DNA of 64,000 nt from an uncultured Schlesneria sp. (GTDB lineage: Bacteria > Planctomycetota > Planctomycetia > Planctomycetales > Planctomycetaceae), in the NCBI GenBank assembly GCA_903871875.1, contig CAIQIR010000055.1, forward strand, positions 1 to 64,000. The letters are read 5' to 3'. Positions 17,649 through 26,822 of this stretch are shown here, one piece after another. Both the position numbers and the translations under genes were made by a program. The notes below the pieces were generated by a model, which saw only the letters and a program-made list of their open reading frames with translations, was not told the DNA's origin and did no database searches. How positions within the stretch are numbered: position 1 is the stretch's first letter; each line of letters begins with the position of its first letter.

Positions 17649-19544
17649 ATGAGTTATCGAAAATGCGACAAGTTGCGGACGTGGGTGCTCGGCGCGGCCA
17701 CCACCGGACTCTTTTGGCCGTCGATTCCGGCAATCGGACAGACCGGGTATGCCGTCGTTCCCAATCAGAAATCAATTGCGGGAAAGAACGCTGCCGTTCA
17801 ACAAACCCGCACCTTGCCTATTCCTGCTGGTGCAAACACCGGGGCGGAATCTGTTCAGCAAGTCTCGCAAACGGATGGTACCCCCGGTGACAATAGGTCC
17901 GAAGTCCAGCGACAACTCGAGGCGCTGTATGAACAGGATGGCCGGGAAATGCCCGGTAATATGAGTTTCAACCTTCAGCCAATTAATCCTGGTGCGACCT
18001 CGACGCAGCAATCCGCCAGCACCAATTCTGCAACGCGTCCAGTCCAGACGACTCCTCAGCCGGCACCTAAACCGGTTCGATCAACACAGGGCCATACTCA
18101 GTACCAGCCTCGAAGCCAGGCGACGCCATATCCTCCTCAAACCAGCGTACAACCTCCGCGTACTGTTAGCCCAGCCATTGAAACTCAAATGCCATCACAA
18201 GTCCCGTCACGACCAAATGCGGTAACCGGCTTCTTCAAGAAGCTGACGAGGACCCATAGCAATAAGCCATTGTCGACCGAAGCACCGATTCCACCTGACT
18301 ACGTCGATCAGGCACAAGGTATTGCGGCCAATCAGGTACCTAGTGTTCCACCCGCGTCACTTCCCACCGCGGCCATCTCACCCGTGAATCAACCGACAAT
18401 GAGATACGCGGCTCCGGTACCACCGACGAATCAGGTGGGACGATCGGCGATGCAGCCAAAATTGGCAAATGCCAACCAGAATACAAATTCCAATCCGGCT
18501 TCAGGGAATGTGCAGATTGTCGCCGGGATTCGGTCGACGTCGTCCGAATTGGCCAAGCCAACCTTGCCATTACCGCCGCTGGCTCAACAGCCATTGCCGA
18601 TCCAGGGCGCGCCACTGCCGATTGAGAATACAACTGTACCGACCGCATTACCTCCTTTAATGACTGAAGTTCAAATGCCGGCGACGTCAGCGCCACAAGT
18701 CGCGAAGGTCGGAGAACCAAATGGCCAAGCCGCTACTGATTTCCCGAACCCATTCCCCGAGACAACTGAAGTTGAAGCAGACGGTAAAATCTCGTCAGCC
18801 AAATCAGCCCCCGCGATTTCGCCACGCAGCGTCCCTGAAGTGATCAACAAAGTGGACCCGATTGTGACGAATCCAGTTGTCGCGACTCCGGCCGAACCCG
18901 TGAAGGAAATCGAAGAGGAGTCCGAACCCGCAGCACTTCGTTCAGACGAAGATCCCTATGCGGTTGAAGCCAAAGATTTTGTCGAACCTTCGATCACCGA
19001 AGACGTGCCGCCCGCGATCGATCCGACGGCCCCCTCATTGGGCGACCAGCCAGCTGTCGCTCCCCTGCCATTCCAAGAAGATAAGAGCGTTACGGAACCG
19101 AAACTGATCGTCGAATCCCCCGCCGTTGACACCCGAGAGCTGCGACCTGCGTCAAAGGCACGCGAACCTCACATGGATAAGATGCGCCGGATTCGCGAAC
19201 GATTTGGAATGAAGGGCCTGAAGGGATTCTGTCCCGTCACCCTTCGTGAAGAACGAGAACTGGTCGACGCACGAACCGAGTTTCATGCTTTGCACCGCAA
19301 TCAGAAATTCCACTTTGCCTCGGCCGAAGCCCGTGACAAATTTGAAGCGAATCCGTTCCGATACGTGCCAGCCGCCTATGGCGCCGACGTCGTAGCACTT
19401 AGTCGCGACAAAGACGTTCTCGAAGGCACCCTCGATTTTGCCGCCTGGTACAAAGGACGCCTCTACTTGTTCGGCTCGCAATCGAATTGTGATACCTTCA
19501 CAGCAGATCCCACCCAATTTGCAACGCTCGAAGGCATCGAGTAA
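17649..19544 (+). CDS. Pro/Ser-rich exported protein with C-terminal YHS-like domains
   Basis: A 631-residue protein. A signal-like segment (about 12-30, ending near SIPAIGQ) precedes some 450 residues of low-complexity Pro/Gln/Ser/Thr sequence with little predicted fold. Residues about 515-630 hold a pair of YHS-type modules: GFCPVTLREERELVDA, HFASAEARDKFEANPFRYVP, and a second partner reading GRLYLFGSQSNCDTF. YHS modules occur in metal-handling proteins and often bind metal through a Cys; this one keeps one Cys in each module. The ATG at 17649 is six bases after AGGAG, whereas the ATG at 17643 abuts it. A strong terminator follows the gene. Confidence 0.75.
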   Translation: MSYRKCDKLRTWVLGAATTGLFWPSIPAIGQTGYAVVPNQKSIAGKNAAVQQTRTLPIPAGANTGAESVQQVSQTDGTPGDNRSEVQRQLEALYEQDGREMPGNMSFNLQPINPGATSTQQSASTNSATRPVQTTPQPAPKPVRSTQGHTQYQPRSQATPYPPQTSVQPPRTVSPAIETQMPSQVPSRPNAVTGFFKKLTRTHSNKPLSTEAPIPPDYVDQAQGIAANQVPSVPPASLPTAAISPVNQPTMRYAAPVPPTNQVGRSAMQPKLANANQNTNSNPASGNVQIVAGIRSTSSELAKPTLPLPPLAQQPLPIQGAPLPIENTTVPTALPPLMTEVQMPATSAPQVAKVGEPNGQAATDFPNPFPETTEVEADGKISSAKSAPAISPRSVPEVINKVDPIVTNPVVATPAEPVKEIEEESEPAALRSDEDPYAVEAKDFVEPSITEDVPPAIDPTAPSLGDQPAVAPLPFQEDKSVTEPKLIVESPAVDTRELRPASKAREPHMDKMRRIRERFGMKGLKGFCPVTLREERELVDARTEFHALHRNQKFHFASAEARDKFEANPFRYVPAAYGADVVALSRDKDVLEGTLDFAAWYKGRLYLFGSQSNCDTFTADPTQFATLEGIE

Positions 19545-19574
19545 CGGGTTGGTACAATGCGGTTTTCCCCTGTC

Positions 19575-19610
19575 GGGCGGCGTCAAGAATTTGACGCCGC
19601 CCAACTTTTT
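19575..19610. terminator. Strong intrinsic terminator between convergent genes
   Basis: GGGCGGCGTCAA (19575-19586) pairs perfectly with TTGACGCCGCCC (19591-19602) around the loop GAAT, and a T run follows at 19606-19610. It ends the YHS-protein transcript; read on the minus strand, the same hairpin follows the SDR stop codon and probably serves both genes. Confidence 0.88.
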
Positions 19611-20400
19611 ATGTCAGTGGAATCGGCCATTGCATGCCACAGGTAATTCCACCATCGACATAGATCACCTGACCGGTCAGAAATTTGGACGCATCACTCA
19701 CCAGGAAAATCGCGGCACCGATGAGATCTTCCGGCTGGCCCAATCTCTTCATGGGACAGTTGGCATCGTTCCAGGCCTGCATTGTCGGGTTCGACCACAA
19801 CTTCTGGGTGAGATCCGTCAGGATGAATCCCGGCGCAATCGCGTTGACACGAATACCATGTTCACCCCATTCCATCGCCAGACCACGCGTCATCGCCGAA
19901 ATCGCCGCTTTGCTCATCGCATACGGCTGTACGGCTTTTAGTGGGCGAAAAGAATTCAGAGAATCAATGTTGATAATCGTTCCGCCCGTTCGCTGGGCGA
20001 TCAACCGTCGTCCCACTTGTTGCGCCACCAGGAACGCACCCTTCAAATTGATGTCGATGATCTTGTCAAATTCTTCAACTGAATAGTCCTCGGCTCGTTT
20101 GCGGATATTAATTCCCGCGACATTCATCAGGCTGTCGATACGTCCGTATTTTTTGATCACAGTATCGACCATGGCCACAATCTCGTCAGGCTGTGCGACG
20201 TCACAAACAACGAATTCGACAAGATGCGGCCCTGTCGAGATCTCGTGAGCCGTTTGTTGCAGCGTGGCAGCATCACGCCCTGAAATCATCACTCGTGCGC
20301 CTCGCTCGGCGAGCCCCTTGGCCAGAGCACGACCGATCCCTCGACTTCCGCCGGAAACGAGTACGATGCGATCTTGAACCGAAAACAACGAATCAGTCAT
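19609..20400 (-). CDS. Short-chain dehydrogenase/reductase, gluconate-5-dehydrogenase-like
   Basis: A classical SDR of 263 residues. The NAD(P)-binding motif is GGSRGIGRALA (about 16-26), the structural N-V-A-G sequence at about 93 is intact (NVAGINI), the catalytic Tyr and Lys are in YAMSK, and the C-terminal I-Y-V-D-G-G element is present. This oxidises or reduces a sugar- or alcohol-type substrate with NAD(P); the closest-looking subfamily is gluconate 5-dehydrogenase, but this is only a resemblance. It lies downstream of the Gfo/Idh/MocA oxidoreductase on the same strand, which fits sugar or sugar-acid metabolism. Its stop codon overlaps the shared terminator. Confidence 0.9.
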   Translation of the reverse strand: MTDSLFSVQDRIVLVSGGSRGIGRALAKGLAERGARVMISGRDAATLQQTAHEISTGPHLVEFVVCDVAQPDEIVAMVDTVIKKYGRIDSLMNVAGINIRKRAEDYSVEEFDKIIDINLKGAFLVAQQVGRRLIAQRTGGTIINIDSLNSFRPLKAVQPYAMSKAAISAMTRGLAMEWGEHGIRVNAIAPGFILTDLTQKLWSNPTMQAWNDANCPMKRLGQPEDLIGAAIFLVSDASKFLTGQVIYVDGGITCGMQWPIPLT

Positions 20401-20536
20401 TTGTCATCTCTTTGTACACAACGAATTTCAACGTCTTTCCACGTTTCTTCCCATCATGGCCGGAAGAGGTCAGAGGAGGAGTCCGCCCTGACGGGTAACG
20501 GCAATGAACGGAAAAAGAATCTCGATCCACGCGATC

Positions 20537-21487
20537 TTATGATACTTGAACGACGGTTCCCAATGCGGCCGATTGCTCGATGAGTTCGACTAACTTCATC
20601 ACCTCCGCCGCATCCGTCAGCGTCGGCAATTTCGAGAATTCACCCTGCCAGGCCGAAACCAATTCTTCGATCAACGGATCCGCGACGGATACCGGACGAG
20701 CCTGAGGTTCATCTACGATTTCTCCAGCGGGCGTGACCGTGTACAACCTGTCCGCGCGATAGCTGCCGATCGTCCCTTCCAACATCCACCCGGTGCGGTG
20801 CGCGAGCCGCGATTGAGTCTGCAATTCGATCTGGGCTGTGCAACCACTGGCAAATTCGATTGTGGCCAAGAAACCATGTTCTCTGTTTTCGCCGGCAGTC
20901 GTAAATCGTTTGGCGAAAACTCGCACAGGGGTCGATTCGGCGAGCAGAAGTAACTGATCGAGCCAATGGAAACCAAATTCCCGCAAGACTCCAGCAGATG
21001 ACGCATCCGGCGGAAGAGCCATCTCGCACGACGTCAGTCGAATCGAATGCAAAGCACCCAGCCGACCCGTGTTCTTCGCCGTCAATGCCGCCAGAAAGTC
21101 TGACGAGCCACGCCGGGGACATGCCATCGTCGCGAGACACTTTGAAGAAGCGGCCTTTTCAGCTAAGTCTCGCAATTCTCGCGACGACAATAACCAGGGC
21201 CGTTGAACCACGACATGCTTACGGTGAAGCAAGCTGGTCGAGATCAGATCGTAAGAAATGCCCTCCACCAGAAAAACGGCATCCGTATCGTTCGAGACGA
21301 CAGCCGAATGAGGTTGGTCCCAAAGATGACAACCGATATTCACAGCCAGATCGCGTCGCCGAGGCGAATCGTCAACGATTCCGCTGATCTGGATTTCAGA
21401 AGAAAGGCTCAGCCGTTCAAGCAGAAACAGACCGAGGGGGCTCATACCGACAATTCCAACCCGCCAAGTCCGCGCCGCTACCGTCAT
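20537..21487 (-). CDS. Gfo/Idh/MocA-family oxidoreductase
   Basis: A 316-residue NAD(P)-dependent oxidoreductase with an N-terminal Rossmann fold: GIVGMSPLGLFLLERL (about 9-24) replaces the usual GxGxxG with G-M-S-P-L-G. The middle strand reads VVQRPW where the family commonly has an E-K-P catalytic triad, so the canonical Lys is Arg here and the next residue is Pro. The C-terminal half has the family's beta sheet (FASGCTAQIELQTQSRLAHR). The start at 21487 follows GAGGAAAAGAA at normal distance. Because both the glycine motif and the catalytic Lys differ from the norm, activity should not be assumed. Confidence 0.82.
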   Translation of the reverse strand: MTVAARTWRVGIVGMSPLGLFLLERLSLSSEIQISGIVDDSPRRRDLAVNIGCHLWDQPHSAVVSNDTDAVFLVEGISYDLISTSLLHRKHVVVQRPWLLSSRELRDLAEKAASSKCLATMACPRRGSSDFLAALTAKNTGRLGALHSIRLTSCEMALPPDASSAGVLREFGFHWLDQLLLLAESTPVRVFAKRFTTAGENREHGFLATIEFASGCTAQIELQTQSRLAHRTGWMLEGTIGSYRADRLYTVTPAGEIVDEPQARPVSVADPLIEELVSAWQGEFSKLPTLTDAAEVMKLVELIEQSAALGTVVQVS

Positions 21488-21520
21488 TTCTTTTCCTCGA
21501 GGATTGTGTGATATCAAATC

Positions 21521-22246
21521 TTAGGGCGTATGCACTACGCCAGCGAGTTTAAGCTTTAAATCGCCCATGCATTTGGCACCCGGCGGAACATTGACTTTCA
21601 AATACAGATCGCCGTCGTCCTTGGGTATAAAATCGTATTTGGATTTGATGGCAAACGGTTCAGGTGGCTTTTTCTCTTTTCGATTTGTCTCGGTGACAAT
21701 CATTCCCATCAAGGCTCCTGTGGGAACCTTTGCCAGCAGATCATGCGCGAGATCTTCCGAGGGAAACCCGTCAGGCCCGACACTCGTGACAGCCAGGTTC
21801 AACTTGTACTCACCGCTGGCTTCGACCCGTGCGGGATTGTCTTTGTGAACAGTGCCAACGAGTGTCCAATCGCTGCTGGTCTCAAACCGTCGGTCATATT
21901 CGGTCCGCTCCAAAACACGATTATCCAGTTCGGCGATTTTTTTCTTCACGACCTCGTTCGTCGGATCGAGCTTGAGCAGCACCTCCAGCAGGAACTTGGC
22001 TCGCTCAAATTGGCCGGATCGTTCGTACCCCTCGATAATCGCAGTTGACTCAATGGAAAACGTTTCTTGCAGCTTTTCCAATCGCGCATCGATCTGCTTG
22101 ACTTCATTCGCCGTCGGCGGTTTCACCAGTTTGGACTTCGCCTTGCCCAATTGCGCTTCCGCGATCGGATGGCCACCTTGCGAAACCATCAACGTTGCCA
22201 ATATCAACGCCGTCGAGATGATGCCAATACGCGGAAGATGAACCAC
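21521..22246 (-). CDS. Secreted protein with a helical repeat region and a C-terminal beta domain
   Basis: A 241-residue exported protein. A signal peptide (hydrophobic about 9-22, cleavage near AEA at about 31) is followed by TPR-like helices (about 42-108: ARLEKLQETF, then FERAKFLLEVLLKLDPTNE). A beta-rich end (about 125-241) carries TGALMGMIV and LYLKVNVPPGAKCMGDL. This end resembles a PA-IL/LecA-type carbohydrate-binding fold in its spacing, but I would not assign a sugar ligand. The GTG at 22246 is preceded by AAGGA at about eight bases. It is 33 bases upstream of the oxidoreductase gene and probably in one operon with it. Confidence 0.72.
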   Translation of the reverse strand: MVHLPRIGIISTALILATLMVSQGGHPIAEAQLGKAKSKLVKPPTANEVKQIDARLEKLQETFSIESTAIIEGYERSGQFERAKFLLEVLLKLDPTNEVVKKKIAELDNRVLERTEYDRRFETSSDWTLVGTVHKDNPARVEASGEYKLNLAVTSVGPDGFPSEDLAHDLLAKVPTGALMGMIVTETNRKEKKPPEPFAIKSKYDFIPKDDGDLYLKVNVPPGAKCMGDLKLKLAGVVHTP

Positions 22247-22690
22247 GATGACATCCTTTCTTTACGAGAGGAATTCGACGATATCGCTACGACTCAATTG
22301 GTCGCAGCCGAGACACCATTAAATGCGATCAATCCTGCATTGGCAATCGGTGCCGTTCGAGAGATCACTGATTTGGAAAGGAACGGGATTCAGAGGACGA
22401 CCACCAATGACCCGTCTTCGCAGGTGCAACTTTGCCCCCTTCTGATGCCCAAAATTGAATCGGTTGAATTTCCTGACGTCCTACGATCACCGGAGAATTC
22501 CGGAAATCCATAGACCAGACCCGCTCTCTGAGCCTACACTCACTGGAAATAATAGAAACCGCCCAATTGCAATAGAATTGTCGTTTTTAAGGAATTCAGG
22601 CGAGGGACTCGTGTTCAGGTCCCTACGCCTTTTTCTCGGGCGGATGTCGATACGCAAATGGTCGTGTCGACCGGTTCAAGGTTCAAATGC
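22247..22690. other. Divergent intergenic region between the secreted TPR protein and the RND pump
   Basis: About 440 bases between divergent starts. An imperfect inverted repeat with CCGGA and TTCCGG (about 22490-22503) is the only structure seen. No MerR-type or CueR-type operator pattern is evident, so metal control cannot be claimed. Confidence 0.4.
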
Positions 22691-25600
22691 ATGCTCGAAA
22701 AACTAATCGATCTCTCGCTCGCCAATCGAATGTTGGTGATTTCGTTAGCTCTGATCATGGGCGGCCTGGGTGTCTACTCGGCGCTGAACCTGCCGATTGA
22801 TGCCGTGCCTGACATGACGAACATTCAAGTTCAGATAGTGACCGAAGCAGGTGCATTGTCGCCGTTGGAAGTCGAGCAATACGTCACGACACCAGTCGAA
22901 CTGACGATGAGCGGACTTCCGAATGTCGAAGAGATTCGTAGCATCTCGAAATTTGGGCTGTCGCTGGTCACGGTGGTCTTTGCCGAAGGAACAGACATCT
23001 TCCGCGCCAGACAGTTGATCGCCGAACGTTTGATTGACGCGGCCGAACGTGTGCCCAAGGGATATGGAATACCCAAAATGAACCCACTGACAACCGCCTT
23101 GGGTGAGATCCTGCAATTTGAAGTGCGGGGTGAGGGGTATTCACCGATGGCACTGCGCACAATCCTGGAGTGGCAAATTGCACCACGCCTAAGGCAAGTT
23201 CCAGGTGTGACCGAAATCAACTCGCATGGCGGATACTATCAGTCCTTTGAAGTACGCCCGGATCCAGATCGACTGGCCAGTTTCGGAGTCTCGTTACAAG
23301 AACTGTTTCGGGCAATTTCTTCCAACAATGGAACTGCCGGCGGCGGCTATGTCGTTCATCATGGCGAACAACGTTTCATTCGCGGACAAGCCCTGCTGAC
23401 GAACGAGACCGATATCGAAAATGTCGTCATTCGTGGAAGTCGCGAGGGAACTCCAGTACTCGTTCGCGATGTGGCGGACGTTTCGATCGCTCCACTGACA
23501 CGCCAGGGTGCCGTCACGCGGGACGGTCGCGGTGAAGCGGTGATGGGCATGGTCATGATGCTGTGGGGGGCGAATTCGCGAACTGTTGTCTTGGCCGCGA
23601 AAGAGCGATTGGAAGAAATCAATAAGACGCTACCGACGGGCGTTTACGCGGAAGTCACTTATGATCGCGCCGATCTGATTAACCGGACGCTCGACACCGT
23701 TCGAACAAATTTGATCGAAGGGGGGACACTGGTCATCATTGTCCTGTTGGTCATGTTGGGTAGCCTGCAGGCCGGCGTTATCGTCGCGCTGGCCATTCCG
23801 CTGTCGATGCTGTTCGCGGCGAATATGATGGCCATGACCGGCATCACCGCCAGCTTGATGAGCCTTGGTGCGATCGATTTCGGATTGATCGTCGACAGTT
23901 CGGTGATCATGGTCGAGAACTGTATCCGGCGGATATCACACAACAAAGATGATCGTTCTCATCTGCAAGTCGTACGCGACGCTGCCATTGAAGTCCGCAA
24001 GCCAACCATGTTCGGTGAGCTGATTATCGCGATCGTTTATTTGCCCTTGCTCTCGCTACAAGGAACAGAAGGGAAACTGTTTCGACCAATGGCACTAACA
24101 GTCTTATTTGCTCTGGCCGGTTCGCTGGTGCTGTCGCTGACCCTGATGCCCGTGCTCGCTTCGCTGGCGTTGCCCCGCCAGATGAAAGAAAAAGAAATCC
24201 TGGTCATCCGCCTATTTCATCGCGTGTATCATCCCCTTGTCCATCAATCGATATTGCATCCTCTGATGACGACAGGCGCTGCACTGTTGTTGTTCATCGT
24301 CAGCATCCCCATTGCGATGCATCTGGGGGGCGAATTCATGCCGAAACTTGAAGAAGGTGATTTGCTGATTGAGATCAACCGTCTGCCGAGTGCCACATTG
24401 GAAGACTCGATTCCAATGGGCCGGCAAGTGGAAACCTTGCTGCGGCGTTTTCCGGAAGTCCGGACGGTGTTCTGTAAAACAGGCCGCCCCGAAATTGCCA
24501 ATGACGTGATGGGGGTACAACAAACGGATGTATGGGTGCTGCTCAAGCCCGAACACGAATGGCCAAAACACAAATCTCGCGTCGAAATCATCGATGAAAT
24601 GCGGGTCGTTCTAAACGACAACGTCCCAGGCGCTTTGTTTGCCTTCACCCAGCCGATCGAGATGCGCGTGGACGAACTGGTGGCTGGCGTGAAAGCGAAT
24701 GTCGCGGCACTGATCTATGCGCCGAATGGCTCGCTTTCGGCGGAAGGAGATGTGTCGCATCTCAAGGAATTGGAAACGCTCGGCAAGCTCGGGAAACGGA
24801 TCGAAAAAGTCCTGCATGGCATTCCCGGAGCCGTCGATGTGAAGGCCGAACACCAGGCGAACCTGCCAACCGTCCGGATCGAAGTCAGACCCGAAGCCCT
24901 CGCTCGTTATGGCATTGATGCCGACCAAGTCATGCAGACGGTTGCCACAATGGGTGGGCACAAGGTGGGCGAAGTGTTTCGCGGCCGCATGCGATTTCCT
25001 ATCATGGTTCGCATTCCTGCCGAGTGGCGAACTGATCTTTATCGGTTGGAACAGATGCCGATCTTCGGCGCTAACGGTCGACAGATCCCGCTGGGGGAAC
25101 TGGCCGATCTGATTATGGAAGAATCTCCCCCCGGAATCGATCACGAACGCACGCAGCGGCGTACTTTCGTTCAATGCAATGTCCGAGGCCGTGACGTAGA
25201 AAGCTTTGTGCTTGATGCCCAACGAGTCATCGCTCGCGAAGTCAAACTGCCGACCGGTTATGAAATCCAATGGGGTGGCGACTTCAAGAATCTGCAATCG
25301 GCAAAACAACGGCTGATGCTGGTCACGCCGGTCGTCCTGTTGTTGATCTTCCTGCTGCTACATACAACGTTTCATTCGGGCCGTCTCGCAAGCCTGATCT
25401 TTCTTGCAGTCCCGATCGCCGCTTCGGGAGGAGTTTTTGCGCTGGCCCTGCGTGCCATGCCTTTCAGTATTTCCGCTGGAGTCGGCTTTATCGCCTTGTT
25501 CGGAGTGGCAGTGTTGAACGGTTTGGTGTGGGTGAGTGCCGCGGAACACCTTCGTCAAATGGGACATTCGCCGAAGAAGGCGGCTGAAGAAACCGCTCTT

Positions 25601-25819
25601 AACCGGTTACGACCGGTGCTAATGACGGCCCTTGTCGCAGGCCTGGGATTTCTTCCCATGGCCCTTTCACATACGGCAGGCGCCGAAATCCAGCGACCAT
25701 TGGCCACCGTCGTCATCGGGGGGTTGATCACATCAACCCTGTTGACGGCGCTTGTCGTACCTGCCATCTACCCTTGGTTTGCAAAAAGAACAGAACAAAA
25801 GATCACGGCAGAGGTTTAG
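22691..25819 (+). CDS. Heavy-metal-efflux RND transporter, CusA/CzcA family
   Basis: A 1042-residue inner-membrane proton-driven pump of the HME-RND subfamily. It has the expected layout: TM1 (about 10-30), a large periplasmic loop, six membrane segments containing DFGLIVDSSVIMVEN (about 410-424; the Asp for proton relay), a second periplasmic loop starting at the MPKLEEGDLL motif, and five final membrane segments. Length is normal. It lacks the adaptor (CusB/CzcB) and outer-membrane channel genes normally encoded beside it; neither is in this window. The ATG at 22691 is preceded by AAGG at about nine bases and begins directly before TM1 (MLEKLIDLSLANR). Confidence 0.93.
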   Translation: MLEKLIDLSLANRMLVISLALIMGGLGVYSALNLPIDAVPDMTNIQVQIVTEAGALSPLEVEQYVTTPVELTMSGLPNVEEIRSISKFGLSLVTVVFAEGTDIFRARQLIAERLIDAAERVPKGYGIPKMNPLTTALGEILQFEVRGEGYSPMALRTILEWQIAPRLRQVPGVTEINSHGGYYQSFEVRPDPDRLASFGVSLQELFRAISSNNGTAGGGYVVHHGEQRFIRGQALLTNETDIENVVIRGSREGTPVLVRDVADVSIAPLTRQGAVTRDGRGEAVMGMVMMLWGANSRTVVLAAKERLEEINKTLPTGVYAEVTYDRADLINRTLDTVRTNLIEGGTLVIIVLLVMLGSLQAGVIVALAIPLSMLFAANMMAMTGITASLMSLGAIDFGLIVDSSVIMVENCIRRISHNKDDRSHLQVVRDAAIEVRKPTMFGELIIAIVYLPLLSLQGTEGKLFRPMALTVLFALAGSLVLSLTLMPVLASLALPRQMKEKEILVIRLFHRVYHPLVHQSILHPLMTTGAALLLFIVSIPIAMHLGGEFMPKLEEGDLLIEINRLPSATLEDSIPMGRQVETLLRRFPEVRTVFCKTGRPEIANDVMGVQQTDVWVLLKPEHEWPKHKSRVEIIDEMRVVLNDNVPGALFAFTQPIEMRVDELVAGVKANVAALIYAPNGSLSAEGDVSHLKELETLGKLGKRIEKVLHGIPGAVDVKAEHQANLPTVRIEVRPEALARYGIDADQVMQTVATMGGHKVGEVFRGRMRFPIMVRIPAEWRTDLYRLEQMPIFGANGRQIPLGELADLIMEESPPGIDHERTQRRTFVQCNVRGRDVESFVLDAQRVIAREVKLPTGYEIQWGGDFKNLQSAKQRLMLVTPVVLLLIFLLLHTTFHSGRLASLIFLAVPIAASGGVFALALRAMPFSISAGVGFIALFGVAVLNGLVWVSAAEHLRQMGHSPKKAAEETALNRLRPVLMTALVAGLGFLPMALSHTAGAEIQRPLATVVIGGLITSTLLTALVVPAIYPWFAKRTEQKITAEV

Positions 25820-25828
25820 AAAATTCGA

Positions 25829-26269
25829 TCAATTGTCGCCTTTGGTGATTCGCCCGCCGGCGTTCTTCGTAATGTGGAATATCGGAGCAATGATCAGCTT
25901 GGTGTCAGGCGTAACGTCCGGCGGCATTTCCACCGCGGCCGCGGTCTCGTCGGCCAATTGAGTTTGACCATCCTGCCGATAGCAATTGCTGAGAGCCAAA
26001 AGAGCCCGTTGATTGAATGGAGCCGGAAATAATTGTGCCGCCCGATTCAGCGGAGCGATGGCATCAGCATACTTTTCTTGTGCCTGCAAGGCCTCACCCC
26101 GGAACAGTTCGGCGATCGGCGCAAATGGCCCCGGATCCGTCACACTGTTCAGTTCCGCCAAGGCATAGTTCGGTAAGCCCAGCTCAAGGTAACCTTCGGC
26201 GGCTGCCAGTCGCCGAACCACAATTTGCGGATTCATCCCCGTCACTGTTGTCGCATCTTCAGTTGTCAT
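25829..26269 (-). CDS. Small TPR-like protein of unknown function
   Basis: A 146-residue hydrophilic protein with no signal or membrane segment. Two helical repeats resemble TPR motifs (AAEGYLELGLPNYALAELNS and LFRGEALQAQEKYADAIAPL), and the tail ends ITKGD. It probably mediates protein contacts in the cytoplasm. It converges with the RND gene, with only nine bases between the stops. The ATG at 26269 is five bases after GGAGG, which is clearly better than an upstream start at 26320. Confidence 0.65.
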   Translation of the reverse strand: MTTEDATTVTGMNPQIVVRRLAAAEGYLELGLPNYALAELNSVTDPGPFAPIAELFRGEALQAQEKYADAIAPLNRAAQLFPAPFNQRALLALSNCYRQDGQTQLADETAAAVEMPPDVTPDTKLIIAPIFHITKNAGGRITKGDN

Positions 26270-26822
26270 CACAGCCTCCGTCCCATTGGGTAGAAGACCA
26301 AAATTGCATGAGCAAGTCATTCGCCAACATGGCGAATTTATTACTATGCACCCGGCGTGCCAAATCTTTCAGCAACTGGCACGAAGGGATTCATATTCAA
26401 CAATAGACGGAAGTTAAGACACGTCAAGGGCGTCAGGGTTCGGATTTTTATAATGTCAAAATGACAATAACTGAGATCGAAATGGACCAAGCCGCGTCTG
26501 CCCATCGAATGAGCATTACTGCTCTCAAAAAGAGGGAAACCCCGATTGCCGTGGCAACTAACCGCCAAATTCCTCGTTCCGCCAAGGAAAAGTCCCTGAA
26601 CCGAGAAAGAGAGAAATGAGTAAGCGAAGAAAGACGCCAGAAACTCTGACTCGGTGAAGGGAAACCGACGACCAGGAAGCGAAATGCAAAAATGCCTGTA
26701 CGACTACTGGTAGAAAATTTCCCACCAAAGGCACAGGCATTCCTGCTTGGGTCTCCCCGTGATTTCGGGTGCCTGCCCAGACGAAATCCATCAATCACTT
26801 GGCGGCACAACTAACAGACGCC
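26270..26822. other. Intergenic region with one inverted repeat
   Basis: About 550 bases upstream of the small TPR-like gene and downstream of the glucan phosphorylase gene. Small open frames on the minus strand have no ribosome binding site or family signal, so I treat them as non-coding. AATGCCTGT (26691-26699) and ACAGGCATT (26733-26741) form a perfect 9-base inverted repeat with a 33-base interval. Confidence 0.4.
26691..26741. repeat. Perfect 9-base inverted repeat
   Basis: AATGCCTGT and its reverse complement ACAGGCATT are 33 bases apart. It lies about 80 bases past the glucan phosphorylase stop codon, but no T run follows it on the minus strand, so a terminator role is uncertain. Confidence 0.5.

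Noticed and set aside
26448-26810. Minus-strand open frame of about 120 codons between the TPR-like and glucan phosphorylase genes
   Set aside because: No ribosome binding site, mixed hydrophobic and Arg-rich composition, no recognisable motif; likely chance.
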